Part shown: piece after piece, positions 36,508 to 45,941 of the stretch
Layout: every line of letters starts with the position of its first letter
Position numbering within the stretch: position 1 is the first letter of the stretch
DNA from: an uncultured Phycisphaerales bacterium
GTDB lineage: Bacteria; Planctomycetota; Phycisphaerae; Sedimentisphaerales; Anaerobacaceae
DNA: 64,000 bases
Direction: 5' to 3'
NCBI GenBank assembly: GCA_937927975.1
Contig: CALEZT010000173.1
Location: 1 to 64,000, forward strand
Notes under the pieces: model-generated
The model's input: the letters and a program-made list of their open reading frames with translations, nothing else
Databases searched by the model: none
What the model was told of the DNA's origin: nothing
Program-made: the position numbers and the translations under genes

Positions 36508-38795
36508 TGCCGATACTGTCCCGATGGCAATCGATGTCGATGCTGGTCGTGTTCCTGGCGGTCGTGCCAGTGGTGCAGGCGCAGCAGAACAGCCCGCGAA
36601 TCGGCTACGTCTATCCGGCCGGCGGCCGGCAGGGCCAGACGTTTCTGGTCGTGATCGGCGGGCAGTACCTGGACGGGGCCGGCCGGGCGTTCTTTTCGGG
36701 CGACGGCGTTCAGGCCGTGACGGTCGAGCACGTCAAGCCGCTCACGCAGAAGGAGTTCAACGAGCTGAGGGAACGGGCCGGCCAGTTGCAGGAGAGGAAA
36801 GCCGCCGCGACCAAGGGCGCTCAGGGCGACGCGTCGGAGCCCCGGCAGTGGACGGCCGAGGACGAGCGGATGCTGGCGGAGATCCGAAAGACGCTGGCCG
36901 AACGCGCCCCCAACCGGCAAGCCAATCCCGCCATTTCCGAGACGGTCACGCTCTCGATCACCCTGTCGCCGGATGCCCGGCCGGGGGTACGCGAAATGAG
37001 GTTCATGACGGCTGCCGGTCTGTCAAGCCCTCTTGTGTTCCATGTGGGCCGGTTGCCGGAGGTGATCGAGAACGAACCGAAGGACGAAGCGGCAGGCGGG
37101 GCCCGAACGGGGGTCCGGCCGGGAAAAATCGTCCAGACGGAGATGCGGGTCTCGCTGCCGGCGGTCCTGAACGGCCAGATCCTGCCGGGCGACGTGGACC
37201 GGTATCGCTTCGCGGCCAGAAAGGGTCAGAAGCTCGTCGTTGCCGCCTGTGCCCGCGAGTTGATTCCCTATCTGGCGGACGCGGTTCCCGGCTGGTTTCA
37301 GGCGGTCCTGACGTTGTACGACGCCCAGGGTAGAGAAGTCGCGTATGTGGACGATTACCGATTCAGCCCGGACCCGGTTCTGTTCTATGAGATCCCCGCC
37401 GAGGGCGAGTACGTGGTCGAGATCCGGGACTCCATCTATCGCGGCCGGGAGGATTTCGTCTACCGCGTCACGATAGGGGAGTTGCCGTTCGTGACGAGCA
37501 TCTTCCCGCTCGGGGGGCCGGCGGGGCAGCGGACGAGAGTGGACCTCGCGGGCTGGAACCTGCCCGCCGACAGGATCGCACACAAGAGTGGGCAGTCCGA
37601 TGGGAGAAGCGAGATTGTCGATCTGGCAGATCGTCCGCCACCGTTTCTCAATCGACCGTCGTTTGCGATCGATACGCTGCCCGAGTGTCTGGAGAAGGAG
37701 TCGAACGATTCCGCTGGCGGGGCGCAGCAGATCGCGCTTCCGCTGATCGTAAACGGCCGCATCGACAAGGCCGGCGACAACGACGTGTTCTGCTTTGAGG
37801 GTCGGGCCCGCAGCGAAATCGTCGCGGAGGTCACCGCACGGCGGCTCGGTTCACCGCTGGATTCCGTATTGAAGATGACGAACGCCATCGGTCGGCCACT
37901 GGCGATCAATGACGATCAGGAGGACAAGGGCCAGGGACTGGCGACACACCATGCGGATTCCCTTCTGCACGTCGCTTTGCCTGCGGACGGGACGTACTAC
38001 CTCCATCTGGCCGACGCGCAGAACAAGGGGGGCGCCGAGTACGGGTATCGCCTGCGCGTGAGCCTGCCGCGGCCGGACTTCGAGCTGCGCATTGTGCCGT
38101 CAAGCGTCAATTTTCGCGGCGGAAACACAGTCCCGCTGACCGTGTACGCCCTTCGCAAGGATGGTTTTCAGGGCGATATCTCGCTGGTCCTGAAAGACGC
38201 TCCGAGCGGGTTCTCGCTTAATGGTTGGGTTCCCGAGGGCCCGGACAAAGTACAGGTGACGCTGACCACACCGGCAACCCCGACTTCCGAGTCGATCTCC
38301 TTGTCTTTGGAGGGCCGCGCCACAATCGAGGGTCGGGAGGTCAGCCGACCGGTCGTGCCCGCCGACGACATGATGCAGGCCTTTTTCTATCGGCACCTGG
38401 TCCCTGCGGAGGAACTCAGGGTATTCGTGTCAGGCCAGCGGATGGCCAGGGGCGTGGTGACCATCCTGGACGACGTCCCCATCAGAATCCCGGCCGGAGG
38501 CGCCGCTACGGTTCGGGTCGCGGCGCCCTCGCGGTCACTCGCCGGGGCGATGCAGCTTGAGGTGAGCGACCCGCCCGAGGGAATCACCGTCGAGAAAGTG
38601 ACGTCGTCGCGCGATGTCGCGGAGATCCTGCTTCGGTGCGACGCCGAGAAGGTCAAGCCCGGCCTGAAAGGGAATCTGATCATCGGCGCCTTCACTTCGA
38701 GACCCGCCGCGAGCAAGGACAAACCTCCGGCCAACCGGTCTCGCACAGCGGCTGTCACGCTGCCCGCCATTCCGTTCGAGATCGTTTCGCCGTAG
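36504..38795 (+). CDS. Secreted PPC-domain protein of planctomycete type
   Basis: A 763-residue exported protein with a signal peptide (cleavage near VVQA). It contains an IPT/Ig-like N-terminal part (PRIGYVYPAGGRQGQTFLV), two bacterial pre-peptidase C-terminal (PPC)-like domains (LNGQILPGDVDRYRFAARKG with the long tail VLFYEIPAEGEYVVEI; then IVNGRIDKAGDNDVFCFEG with ALPADGTYYLHL) and further beta domains. PPC domains usually help secretion or binding. This type of gene often accompanies DUF1549/DUF1501 genes in planctomycetes. A coiled stretch of charged residues (about 75-130) is unusual. The start overlaps the previous stop by four bases. The stop codon (38793-38795) directly abuts the stop of the opposite-strand fucosidase gene. 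Confidence 0.8.
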   Translation: MMPILSRWQSMSMLVVFLAVVPVVQAQQNSPRIGYVYPAGGRQGQTFLVVIGGQYLDGAGRAFFSGDGVQAVTVEHVKPLTQKEFNELRERAGQLQERKAAATKGAQGDASEPRQWTAEDERMLAEIRKTLAERAPNRQANPAISETVTLSITLSPDARPGVREMRFMTAAGLSSPLVFHVGRLPEVIENEPKDEAAGGARTGVRPGKIVQTEMRVSLPAVLNGQILPGDVDRYRFAARKGQKLVVAACARELIPYLADAVPGWFQAVLTLYDAQGREVAYVDDYRFSPDPVLFYEIPAEGEYVVEIRDSIYRGREDFVYRVTIGELPFVTSIFPLGGPAGQRTRVDLAGWNLPADRIAHKSGQSDGRSEIVDLADRPPPFLNRPSFAIDTLPECLEKESNDSAGGAQQIALPLIVNGRIDKAGDNDVFCFEGRARSEIVAEVTARRLGSPLDSVLKMTNAIGRPLAINDDQEDKGQGLATHHADSLLHVALPADGTYYLHLADAQNKGGAEYGYRLRVSLPRPDFELRIVPSSVNFRGGNTVPLTVYALRKDGFQGDISLVLKDAPSGFSLNGWVPEGPDKVQVTLTTPATPTSESISLSLEGRATIEGREVSRPVVPADDMMQAFFYRHLVPAEELRVFVSGQRMARGVVTILDDVPIRIPAGGAATVRVAAPSRSLAGAMQLEVSDPPEGITVEKVTSSRDVAEILLRCDAEKVKPGLKGNLIIGAFTSRPAASKDKPPANRSRTAAVTLPAIPFEIVSP

Positions 38796-40199
38796 TCATG
38801 GAGTCACGTATTCCACCGCGATGACCGAGACGTTCGCGTCCGGCGCCTGCGCGGGCACGCGGATCGTCATTACGTTCGGGCCGGCCTCTGTCTTCAGCGG
38901 CTTCTTACCAGAGTCGGACAAAAGGTAGACGCGGGCGATCTTGCGATCCGACGCGGGGATCTTCAGAGCGCCGTCCTGAGGCCAGTCGAAGACGTGGGTG
39001 TAGAGCCGGCCGGGCTTGGCGGTGTAGCGGCCCCAGGCGGGCTTGTCGAACGGGCTGGCGGTTGTGCCGTAGATCGCTTCGCCGTTGGTCGCCATCCACT
39101 TGCCGATCTCCCGCATGGACGTGACGCTCTGCTCGGGGATCGAGCCGTCGCCCTTGGGGCCGATGTTCAGCAGGTAGTTGCCGCCCTTGGAGACGATGTC
39201 CACGAGGTTGCGGATGAGCGTCTGCGTGGGCTTCCAGGCGTCGTCGTGCTCGGAGTAGCCCCACGTGGTGTTCATCGTCATGCAGACCTCCCAGTCCACG
39301 CCGGGAATGCCGGTGGCGGGGATCGTCTGCTCGGGCGTTGTGAAGTCGCCTTGCTCGGGCTTCCAGGTCTTGAGCCGGCCGGAGGAGTCTTCCTTCTCGA
39401 TGTCGGGGATGTGGTAGAGCCGGTTGTTCGAGATGATCGCGGGCTGGAGTTTGTGGGCCATGGCCATGAGCTGCTCGGCCCGCCAGAAGGGGCCTTCGTT
39501 GCCCTCTTTGGAATAGTCCCACCAGATCACGTCGAGCGTGCCGTAGTTGGAGAAGAGTTCCTTGGCCTGGTGGTGCAGGTAGTCCACGTAGAGGTCGTGG
39601 TTGCGGGGCCCGTTCGGGGAGGGCTTGCCGCGAAGCGGGTGGGGGAGCTGGTTGGCCTTGGCGTAGTCGTACTGCGGGTGATGCCAGTCGATCACGGAAT
39701 GATAGAAGCCGACCTTCATCCCCTCGGCGCGGATGGCGTCGGTGATCTCGCGACACAGGTCCCGGCCGACGAGGTCCTTTGCGTCGTAGGTGGTGTACTG
39801 CGAGTCGAACAGGCAGAAGCCGTCGTGGTGCTTGGTCGTGAAGACCACATATTTGCAGCCGGCCTCGCGGGCGAGCTTCGCCCATTCTGTCGCGAAGCCC
39901 TCCTTGGGGTGGAATCGAGGCACCGCCTCGTGCGCGTACTCGTAGGTGTCGGCGCCGACTCGCTGCTGAATCCACTCCATGCCGCCCCGAGTGCCGACGG
40001 GCTTGTCCTTCCACGTCCCGGCCAGACCCGAGTACAGGCCCCAATGCACGAACATGCCGAAGCGGGCTTGGCGCCACCAGTCCATCCGGGCGTCGCGCTG
40101 TTCCTTGGTTTCCGCCATGCACACTCGTTCGATCGGCAACTGGGCCAAGATGAACATCGCCGCCAGGCACATCGCCGCGGGGTAATTGGCTCGTTTCAT
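38796..40199 (-). CDS. Secreted GH29 alpha-L-fucosidase-like enzyme
   Basis: A 467-residue GH29 glycosidase with a signal peptide (MKRANYPAAMCLAAMFIL). GH29 motifs: WWRQARFGMFVHWGLYS, KYVVFTTKHHDGFCLFDS, FYHSVIDWHHPQYDY and the nucleophile region LDVIWWDYSKEG with Asp228. The domain GGNYLLNIGPKGDGSIP follows, then a C-terminal beta-sandwich. GH29 enzymes remove alpha-L-fucose from sulfated fucans, xyloglucan or mucin-type glycans; the exact linkage is not determined. The start at 40199 has GAGGA 7 bases upstream and begins the signal, so I prefer it to the longer frame reaching 40244. It is the last gene of a three-gene minus-strand unit, 41 bp after the DUF3352-like gene. Confidence 0.9.
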   Translation of the reverse strand: MKRANYPAAMCLAAMFILAQLPIERVCMAETKEQRDARMDWWRQARFGMFVHWGLYSGLAGTWKDKPVGTRGGMEWIQQRVGADTYEYAHEAVPRFHPKEGFATEWAKLAREAGCKYVVFTTKHHDGFCLFDSQYTTYDAKDLVGRDLCREITDAIRAEGMKVGFYHSVIDWHHPQYDYAKANQLPHPLRGKPSPNGPRNHDLYVDYLHHQAKELFSNYGTLDVIWWDYSKEGNEGPFWRAEQLMAMAHKLQPAIISNNRLYHIPDIEKEDSSGRLKTWKPEQGDFTTPEQTIPATGIPGVDWEVCMTMNTTWGYSEHDDAWKPTQTLIRNLVDIVSKGGNYLLNIGPKGDGSIPEQSVTSMREIGKWMATNGEAIYGTTASPFDKPAWGRYTAKPGRLYTHVFDWPQDGALKIPASDRKIARVYLLSDSGKKPLKTEAGPNVMTIRVPAQAPDANVSVIAVEYVTP

Positions 40200-40240
40200 A
40201 TGCGTGTCCTCATGAAAAGCGTTCTTGCATCTGGTACCTA

Positions 40241-42274
40241 TCATTGTTGCGGCGGACGGAGGGTGACGCTCTCCCAGTAGAGGCCCTCGGGTCGGCTCTG
40301 CATATAGCCGACGGTCGCGCCCCAGTACTTCTCCACCGCCTTGAACTCCGGCAGTTTGTTCAAGTCCACGTACGCCTTGATCTTCTGCAACGCCATCAGC
40401 ATCGGGTTCCAGGACCCCTCCTGGTCATCCGAGGCATCCTGTTTGGCGAGGTCCTTGCCCAACTGCTTCAGTGCGGCCCAGGTGATCTCGCTGTTGAGCC
40501 GGTTGTTCTGATAGACGAACAGGCAGGCCTGGGAGGGCAGCGAGTCCTTCGCATAACGGAACATCGGGTCGTTCAGGAGCGAATCCTGCGGCTCCTTCTG
40601 CTGATTGCGGATGGCCTGCTCGACCTCGTCCACCTGGCCGAAGACCAGGGTGTCGCCTGCGACGGAGAGGGCCATCGCTTCTTCCTTCGCCTGGGCGGCG
40701 GCGATGGCGGGGTTGTCTGTGTCCTCCTCATCCTCAGAATCCATGGCGGACGGGCCCGACGGCAGCAGGTACAGCGTATGATTGAGCATCTCGCGCCGGG
40801 ATTCCGGCTGGCCTCCCAGGAACGCCTGATGGATCCTTCCGACGGCTCCATCGAGCCTCGTTGCGTCCTTTGCCGACAGACCGACGAGGAACTTCGTTTC
40901 GCTGGCGAACGTGTAGGGTTTCTCTATCTGCCAGGTGAACAGAACCGGCGCGCCCATCTGGGCCAGGACGTCGTCGCGGAGCTGCACCGCAGGCTGACCG
41001 CCCTCGCCGGCGGTGGCGGCCATGCCCATCTGCGCGATCATGTTGAGATCCATATAGGCGACGCCTTGCACGATCTTGTTGGCGGCGTCGAAGATCCTGG
41101 TCGGTTCATAGTTCGCGCAAAGGAATCCCACCGCGTCGCGCGGCAACAGGCGGGCGTTGAGCTTCAACGGTCCCGAGGCGTCGCCCAACAGGGCGGGAAT
41201 CCCGATCTTGGGACCGTCGATGCCGATGAGCATCCTGGAGACCCCTTCCTGGTTCCTCTGCCCGCCGATCTGAGCGGCCATCGACAGACCCGTGACGTTC
41301 TTCAGACCCAGAGCCTGAATCACGCGATCGACCTGGGCCTTGTCGGGAGCCATGCTCGCGGCGAACGATCGGATCGCGTCGGCGTTCACGAAGACGAAAA
41401 GTTGCGACTCGCCCAGCGTCTTGGCCGCGGCCTTGAGTCCGGCCTTATCGGACAGGCTGCCCGGCAGACTCCTGCCCATGCGTTGCACCACCGACTCGGC
41501 AAAAGCAAGTTCCTTCGTCGCATCGCCGACCAGCACGAGCCAGTTGTCCTTCATCCCGCAGTACAGGGTCGGATCGTCGGAGTCCTCTGGCGCGATCACG
41601 TTGAGCTCCAATCCGCCCACGCTCCTCTTCGACACCGCCGCGCCGGCGTTGGTCGCGCTGGTGGTCAGCGAGAGGATCGTCTTTCGGGCAGTCTCCGCCC
41701 GGCCGCCCATGTCCGCCAGGACCGTGAAACGGAACGCGGGGCCGTTTGCGCCGGGCCTTCCTGCGTCCGTTGCGGTCGAGGGCCTGGCCAGGGAGACGCC
41801 CAGGACCAGACGGCCCTCGGGGATCGGAAGCTGCTGGGGCGGATTCTCGATCTGCATCTTCTGCCAGAAATCCTTGAGACGCGTATCGATCACCTCGCGT
41901 ATCTTCTTCTCGGTTTCGGTCACGAATGGCTGCATCGACGGGTCTTTGTACAGGCTGTACAGGGAGGTCTTCTCCATCGCGGCCCGCAGCCCGTTGACCG
42001 ATTCGACGCTCACCAGGACCATCATGTCGTCCGGCAGCATCCTGGCCGATTCGAGCACGTCGGCCCGGGCCGGCATGCACAAGGCCAGGAGCATCAGGCA
42101 CAGGGTGGAAAATCCGAAATTCGAATTTCGAAATCCGAAACAAGCACGAATGCTCCAAATCCAAAATCCAAAACGGACTCCGCGGCCGGCGACAGCGTTT
42201 CGGTCATTGGGGTTTTGTGCTTCGGATTTGTTTCGGATTTCGGATTTCGAATTTCGAATTTCTCGCGTTAGCAT
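40241..42274 (-). CDS. DUF3352-like planctomycete protein with a repeat inside its N-terminus
   Basis: A 677-residue protein of unknown function. From about residue 72 it looks like the planctomycete DUF3352-type family (SARMLPDDMMVLVSVESVNG, LVLGVSLARP, FVNADAIRSFAASM); no catalytic motif is visible. The ATG at 42274 has AGGAG 5 bases upstream, so the start is good, but residues about 5-55 are encoded by a dispersed palindromic repeat (see 42108-42265). Residues 56-70 (FSTLCLMLLALCMPA) look like the tail of a signal peptide whose n-region is now the repeat. The interrupted signal may still export the protein. It lies between a protease gene (gap 42 bp) and the fucosidase gene (gap 41 bp) in one operon. 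Confidence 0.7.
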   Translation of the reverse strand: MLTREIRNSKSEIRNKSEAQNPNDRNAVAGRGVRFGFWIWSIRACFGFRNSNFGFSTLCLMLLALCMPARADVLESARMLPDDMMVLVSVESVNGLRAAMEKTSLYSLYKDPSMQPFVTETEKKIREVIDTRLKDFWQKMQIENPPQQLPIPEGRLVLGVSLARPSTATDAGRPGANGPAFRFTVLADMGGRAETARKTILSLTTSATNAGAAVSKRSVGGLELNVIAPEDSDDPTLYCGMKDNWLVLVGDATKELAFAESVVQRMGRSLPGSLSDKAGLKAAAKTLGESQLFVFVNADAIRSFAASMAPDKAQVDRVIQALGLKNVTGLSMAAQIGGQRNQEGVSRMLIGIDGPKIGIPALLGDASGPLKLNARLLPRDAVGFLCANYEPTRIFDAANKIVQGVAYMDLNMIAQMGMAATAGEGGQPAVQLRDDVLAQMGAPVLFTWQIEKPYTFASETKFLVGLSAKDATRLDGAVGRIHQAFLGGQPESRREMLNHTLYLLPSGPSAMDSEDEEDTDNPAIAAAQAKEEAMALSVAGDTLVFGQVDEVEQAIRNQQKEPQDSLLNDPMFRYAKDSLPSQACLFVYQNNRLNSEITWAALKQLGKDLAKQDASDDQEGSWNPMLMALQKIKAYVDLNKLPEFKAVEKYWGATVGYMQSRPEGLYWESVTLRPPQQ
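42108..42265. repeat. Imperfect palindromic dispersed repeat inserted after a start codon
   Basis: Two arms rich in the words GAAATTCG, CGAATTTC and AATCCGAAA (about 42110-42150 and 42220-42265) are imperfect inverted copies and would form a long hairpin. The centre holds the words CCAAATCCAAAATCCAAAAC and GTTTCGGTCATTGGGG. The type of sequence is familiar from many planctomycete and candidate-phylum genomes as a dispersed repeat. Here it starts four codons after the start codon of the DUF3352-like gene and keeps its frame. Confidence 0.7.
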
Positions 42275-42316
42275 GGTTCTCCTCTCGAATTCAACGTGTT
42301 CTGTTGTTGCTGTTTT

Positions 42317-43297
42317 CTATAGTTCCGGCACCCTGGCCGTCGGAGGGGCCTGCCGGTTCGTGCGACCGCCGGGCTGAAGATAGCGGAAGCCCGCGTTGGG
42401 GTTGTCCTCGCGATAGGCGAAGGCGTCCCAGTTGTCGATAAACGCCTTCACCGTGTTGGCGGGGATGGCGAAATTGAGCCCGCCGTAGAACAGGTAGCCC
42501 ATGGAGGTGACGCCGATCACTTCGCCGGCCAGGTTGAACAGGGGGCCGCCGGAGTTGCCGGGATTGATGTCGGCGGTGGTCTGGATGTAGAGCTGCCCTT
42601 CAAAATCGCGGTTCGTGGTCGAGACGATTCCCTGGCTGACCGTGCGGCTCAGGCCCAGCGGGTTGCCGATCGCGAACACGGTCTCGCCGACGTTGACCCG
42701 GCTCATGTCGCCCAGGAACACGTGCTGGAACGGGCGGTTCGCGTCCTCGATCTTGAGCAACGCCAGATCGACGTACGGATTCATCGCGATGATCCTGACC
42801 TTGCTGTATCGCTTCTGCTCGAACCCGTTCTCGGTGCGGTGGAAGACCGTGGTGCGGATGAGGGTCTCGCGGGCGATGACGTGGTAGTTGGTGATCAGGT
42901 ATCCGTCGGGATTGATCAGGAAGCCGGAGCCGCCGCCGCTGGGGGTATTGACCATGACGACGGCTTCGCCGAACCGTGTCACGTTCTGCTCGATAGTGGT
43001 CTTGGCGGGTCGGGCGGTCCGGTACAGCCCCTGGATCTGCGGCTGGGCGGCGGTCTCCTCCGCCCCCTTGTCCGGCGCCGGGCTGTCCTCGCGGATCGCC
43101 TGGATCTGGGTCCGCGGAATCCGCAGCACGTCGTAGCCCAGGTCGAGGATGACCGCCTGTTCGTCCTGGCGGAGGATGTCGGCGCGGATCTGCTGGCCGC
43201 TTCGAAGGACGATCGTCTTGGCGACTGCGGCGCAGACGCCGATAGAGAGAATCGCCGGAACGATCAACGCTGTCGTCAGGAGGGTGTGTCTCTTCAT
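42317..43297 (-). CDS. Secreted trypsin-like (S1C, DegP-type) serine protease
   Basis: A 326-residue exported S1C-type protease without PDZ domain. The signal peptide lies at the start (MKRHTLLTTALIVPAILSIG). The catalytic triad is visible as His139 (LITNYHVIA), Asp177 (PYVDLALLKI) and Ser249 (DINPGNSGGPLF). Residues about 27-68 (IVLRSGQQIRADILRQ, LGYDVLRIP) form a small beta-domain often seen in planctomycete relatives. Lacking a PDZ domain, it may act on unfolded or specific envelope proteins. GAGGA lies about 6 bases before the ATG at 43297. It heads the minus-strand operon with the DUF3352-like and fucosidase genes and is divergent from the FG-GAP gene, separated by 135 bp. Confidence 0.88.
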   Translation of the reverse strand: MKRHTLLTTALIVPAILSIGVCAAVAKTIVLRSGQQIRADILRQDEQAVILDLGYDVLRIPRTQIQAIREDSPAPDKGAEETAAQPQIQGLYRTARPAKTTIEQNVTRFGEAVVMVNTPSGGGSGFLINPDGYLITNYHVIARETLIRTTVFHRTENGFEQKRYSKVRIIAMNPYVDLALLKIEDANRPFQHVFLGDMSRVNVGETVFAIGNPLGLSRTVSQGIVSTTNRDFEGQLYIQTTADINPGNSGGPLFNLAGEVIGVTSMGYLFYGGLNFAIPANTVKAFIDNWDAFAYREDNPNAGFRYLQPGGRTNRQAPPTARVPEL

Positions 43298-43432
43298 GCT
43301 CGTCCTCGAAAAACCTCCGCCCGCCTTGCGAGAACGCACGGGCCCAGTTATATTCGTCGCACAGTGAATGCGGCTGATTATATAGGCGATGCGTGCGACA
43401 GGGAAGCGCATATTCCCGGGAGGTACTGGTTC

Positions 43433-45832
43433 ATGGTTTCACGGCGGGCGGGCACAATCACGGCTACAGGGGCGTTGTTTCTGGCGGTATGGAGCGCGAC
43501 GTCCGCTGTCTGCCTGGGCGCGCTGAGCGATCACTACGGCTTTGGGGACATGGAGATCCTCAAGCTGGACTGGGAGCTGGGGACGCTGCTGGCGGGCGAT
43601 CTGAACGGAGACTCGCTCAACGATCTGGTCGTGTGCAACAACCGCAAGGCTCGAATCGAACTGCTGCTGCAGAGACCCGGATTCGATCCCAAGGCGGCCG
43701 AGGCGGAACCCACGCCTGCGAAGGAGAACGTCAACGATTTGTTCGGACGCGAGGCGAAATGGCGGTTCAAACGGTACTCCTATCCGCTCCCTGTGAAGGC
43801 CACGAGCCTTGCCCTGGCGGATTTCAACCACGACCAACGTCCGGATCTGGCGTACTACAGCGCCGAGGGGCTCTACATCGTTCTGCAGAGCCCCGGCGAG
43901 GCTGGGAAGAAGGGTTCCTCCCAGAAGGATGCGCCTTCACTGAGCGATCTGTCCTGGGAGACGGCCACCCGATTCGATCTCCGAAACGGGCTCAAGACCT
44001 CCGAAGCCCTGGCCTGGGGCGACCTCAACGGCGACGGTCGGACCGACCTGGTCCTGCTCCTGCAGGATGGCTACTACATCGTGCTCCAGGACGCCGACGG
44101 GCGAATGACCCGACCGGTCCGCCACTACAGTTCCTCCGGGAATCTCCGCCAGGCTGAAATCGGCGACGTCAGCGGCGACGGCCGCAGCGATCTGGTCCTG
44201 GTGACCGGCGACCAGGAAGAGTGCCCCCTGCGGATCAGGCTGCAAAACGAGGACGGGGCTCTGGGTCCCGAAGGGCGGTATCCCATCCCCGCGCCGGCGG
44301 CTCTGCGCCTCTGCCAACTGGGCGACTCGCGCAAGCAGGCGATCGCCATGGTGGCGCGCCAGACCGGGCGATTCTCCCTCCACGCGATGGTCCAGGAAGA
44401 CCAGCAGCGGGACGCGGTCTCGATCCATCCGCTGCCCTCGGGCGACGACGCCTCCAAGCGGGACACGACCTGTGCGGACATCGACGGAGACGGTTTGACC
44501 GACATGGTCGTGACCGACCCCGGTCGGGGGCAGTTCCTCGTCTTCTCCGGCCAGGCGGGCCTGGGCCTGGGCTCGGCAGCGGTCTATCCCGGCCTCAAGG
44601 ACATGCGAAAGGTCTGCGCCGCCCGTTTGGGGGACGATGCCGCGGACACGCTGGCGGTCCTGAGCATCGACGAGAAGCTGATCGCGCTGACCCGGTTCGA
44701 AGGAGGACGGCTGTGCTTTCCGCAGACGGTGGCGGTGGTGGGCGAGCCCCAGGCGATGGAACTGGCGGACCTCAATCGCGACGGTCGGATCGACTTGGCC
44801 TACGTGGCCAAAGGCCCCGACCCGTCGGATGCGTTCTTCTTCCGCAGCGTCCTGGACATCGGCGGGCCTTCGTCTCAGCCGGGACCGTCGGTCCGATTGA
44901 CGGGCGTGCAGGATCGGCCGCAGGACCTGCTGGCCTGCGACATCGACCATGACGGCGACATGGACCTGATCGTGGTTCGCGTCTACGATCCTCTGCTTCT
45001 GGTGCGTCAGACGAGCGAAGGGGTGTTCGAGCAGCAGGCCCAGGACCAGACCCACAGCGGTCTGGTAAGCAATCTGGGTTCCTGCGCGATCTGCGTGGCG
45101 CCGCTGGGCGAGGAGGGTCGTCCCGTGTTGCTCGTGGCGCGGGGCGAGTTTGCCCGCGCGATGCGTTTCGACGCGGAAAAGGGCTGGCAGGTCGTCGATC
45201 AGTATCAGGCTGCGGATGGACGCCGTCAGATTCGCGTCGCGGCGGTCGCGCCTGGGTCGGGAGTCGGGGCTCCGGGCCTTGTGGCCTATGACGATGTCTC
45301 CGGGATCGTGTTCTTCATGGACGCGCAGGCCGACGGCACATACCAGGTGTCTCGCGAGGTCAATGTGGGGACCGCCAAGGTCCGCAAGATCCTGGCCGGT
45401 CATTTCGGCGCGGGCGACGCCCATGACCTCGTCCTTTGCGGCGAGCGGGAGCTGATCTGCCTGCGCCCGACGACCCAATGGTCGTTTCGCCAGATTGCGG
45501 GGTTCGAGCCGAGCATCGAGGACGGACGACTGGGTTCTTTCGCGATCGGCGACGTCAACGCAGACGATGTGCCGGAACTGGTCTTCTGCGAGCAGGCCCG
45601 CCGTCACCTGCAGATTCTGTCCTTCGACGAGAACGCACAACTGGTCGACGCCTACAAATTCAAGGTTTTCGAGGAACACCCGCACAGTTCGGACCGTCCG
45701 CAGGGCCGCGGCGTCAACGTCGGCGAGCCCCGCCAGGCGCTCGTCCAGGACGTCACCGGCGACGGCTGCAACGATCTGATCCTGCTGGTCCACGATCGGA
45801 TCATCGTCTACCCGCAAGATGCGAGGGATTGA
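43433..45832 (+). CDS. Secreted FG-GAP/VCBS-repeat protein
   Basis: A 799-residue protein with a signal peptide (ITATGALFLAVWSATSAV). At least nine calcium-binding-like FG-GAP/VCBS motifs are seen: DLNGDSLNDLVV, DFNHDQRPDLAY, DLNGDGRTDLVL, DVSGDGRSDLVL, DIDGDGLTDMVV, DLNRDGRIDLAY, DIDHDGDMDLIV, DVNADDVPELVF and DVTGDGCNDLIL. Such repeats build beta-propellers of exported surface proteins that bind ligands or other cells. No catalytic domain is visible. GGGAGG lies 9 bases before the ATG at 43433. The downstream MMPL gene starts 109 bp after its stop, past a hairpin-forming stretch, so co-transcription is uncertain. Confidence 0.85.
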   Translation: MVSRRAGTITATGALFLAVWSATSAVCLGALSDHYGFGDMEILKLDWELGTLLAGDLNGDSLNDLVVCNNRKARIELLLQRPGFDPKAAEAEPTPAKENVNDLFGREAKWRFKRYSYPLPVKATSLALADFNHDQRPDLAYYSAEGLYIVLQSPGEAGKKGSSQKDAPSLSDLSWETATRFDLRNGLKTSEALAWGDLNGDGRTDLVLLLQDGYYIVLQDADGRMTRPVRHYSSSGNLRQAEIGDVSGDGRSDLVLVTGDQEECPLRIRLQNEDGALGPEGRYPIPAPAALRLCQLGDSRKQAIAMVARQTGRFSLHAMVQEDQQRDAVSIHPLPSGDDASKRDTTCADIDGDGLTDMVVTDPGRGQFLVFSGQAGLGLGSAAVYPGLKDMRKVCAARLGDDAADTLAVLSIDEKLIALTRFEGGRLCFPQTVAVVGEPQAMELADLNRDGRIDLAYVAKGPDPSDAFFFRSVLDIGGPSSQPGPSVRLTGVQDRPQDLLACDIDHDGDMDLIVVRVYDPLLLVRQTSEGVFEQQAQDQTHSGLVSNLGSCAICVAPLGEEGRPVLLVARGEFARAMRFDAEKGWQVVDQYQAADGRRQIRVAAVAPGSGVGAPGLVAYDDVSGIVFFMDAQADGTYQVSREVNVGTAKVRKILAGHFGAGDAHDLVLCGERELICLRPTTQWSFRQIAGFEPSIEDGRLGSFAIGDVNADDVPELVFCEQARRHLQILSFDENAQLVDAYKFKVFEEHPHSSDRPQGRGVNVGEPRQALVQDVTGDGCNDLILLVHDRIIVYPQDARD

Positions 45833-45838
45833 CGACGT

Positions 45839-45925
45839 GCTGTTTGCAGCTTACTATTTGCGAATCCAGGGCTGGGGGATCGTTCGCGATCAGCCAAGTA
45901 GTAGATAGCAAATAAGAAGTAGCAG
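45839..45925. other. Hairpin-forming stretch before the MMPL gene
   Basis: An outer imperfect inverted repeat (GCAGCTTACTATTTGC with GCAAATAAGAAGTAGC) brackets an inner hairpin at 45870-45895: GGCT-(bulge)-GATCG-TTCG-CGATC-AGCC with a UUCG loop. No T-tract follows. It may end transcription of the FG-GAP gene, act in the leader of the exporter gene, or be another dispersed palindrome. Confidence 0.45.
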
Positions 45926-45941
45926 ATCCCAAAGAGGTTCG

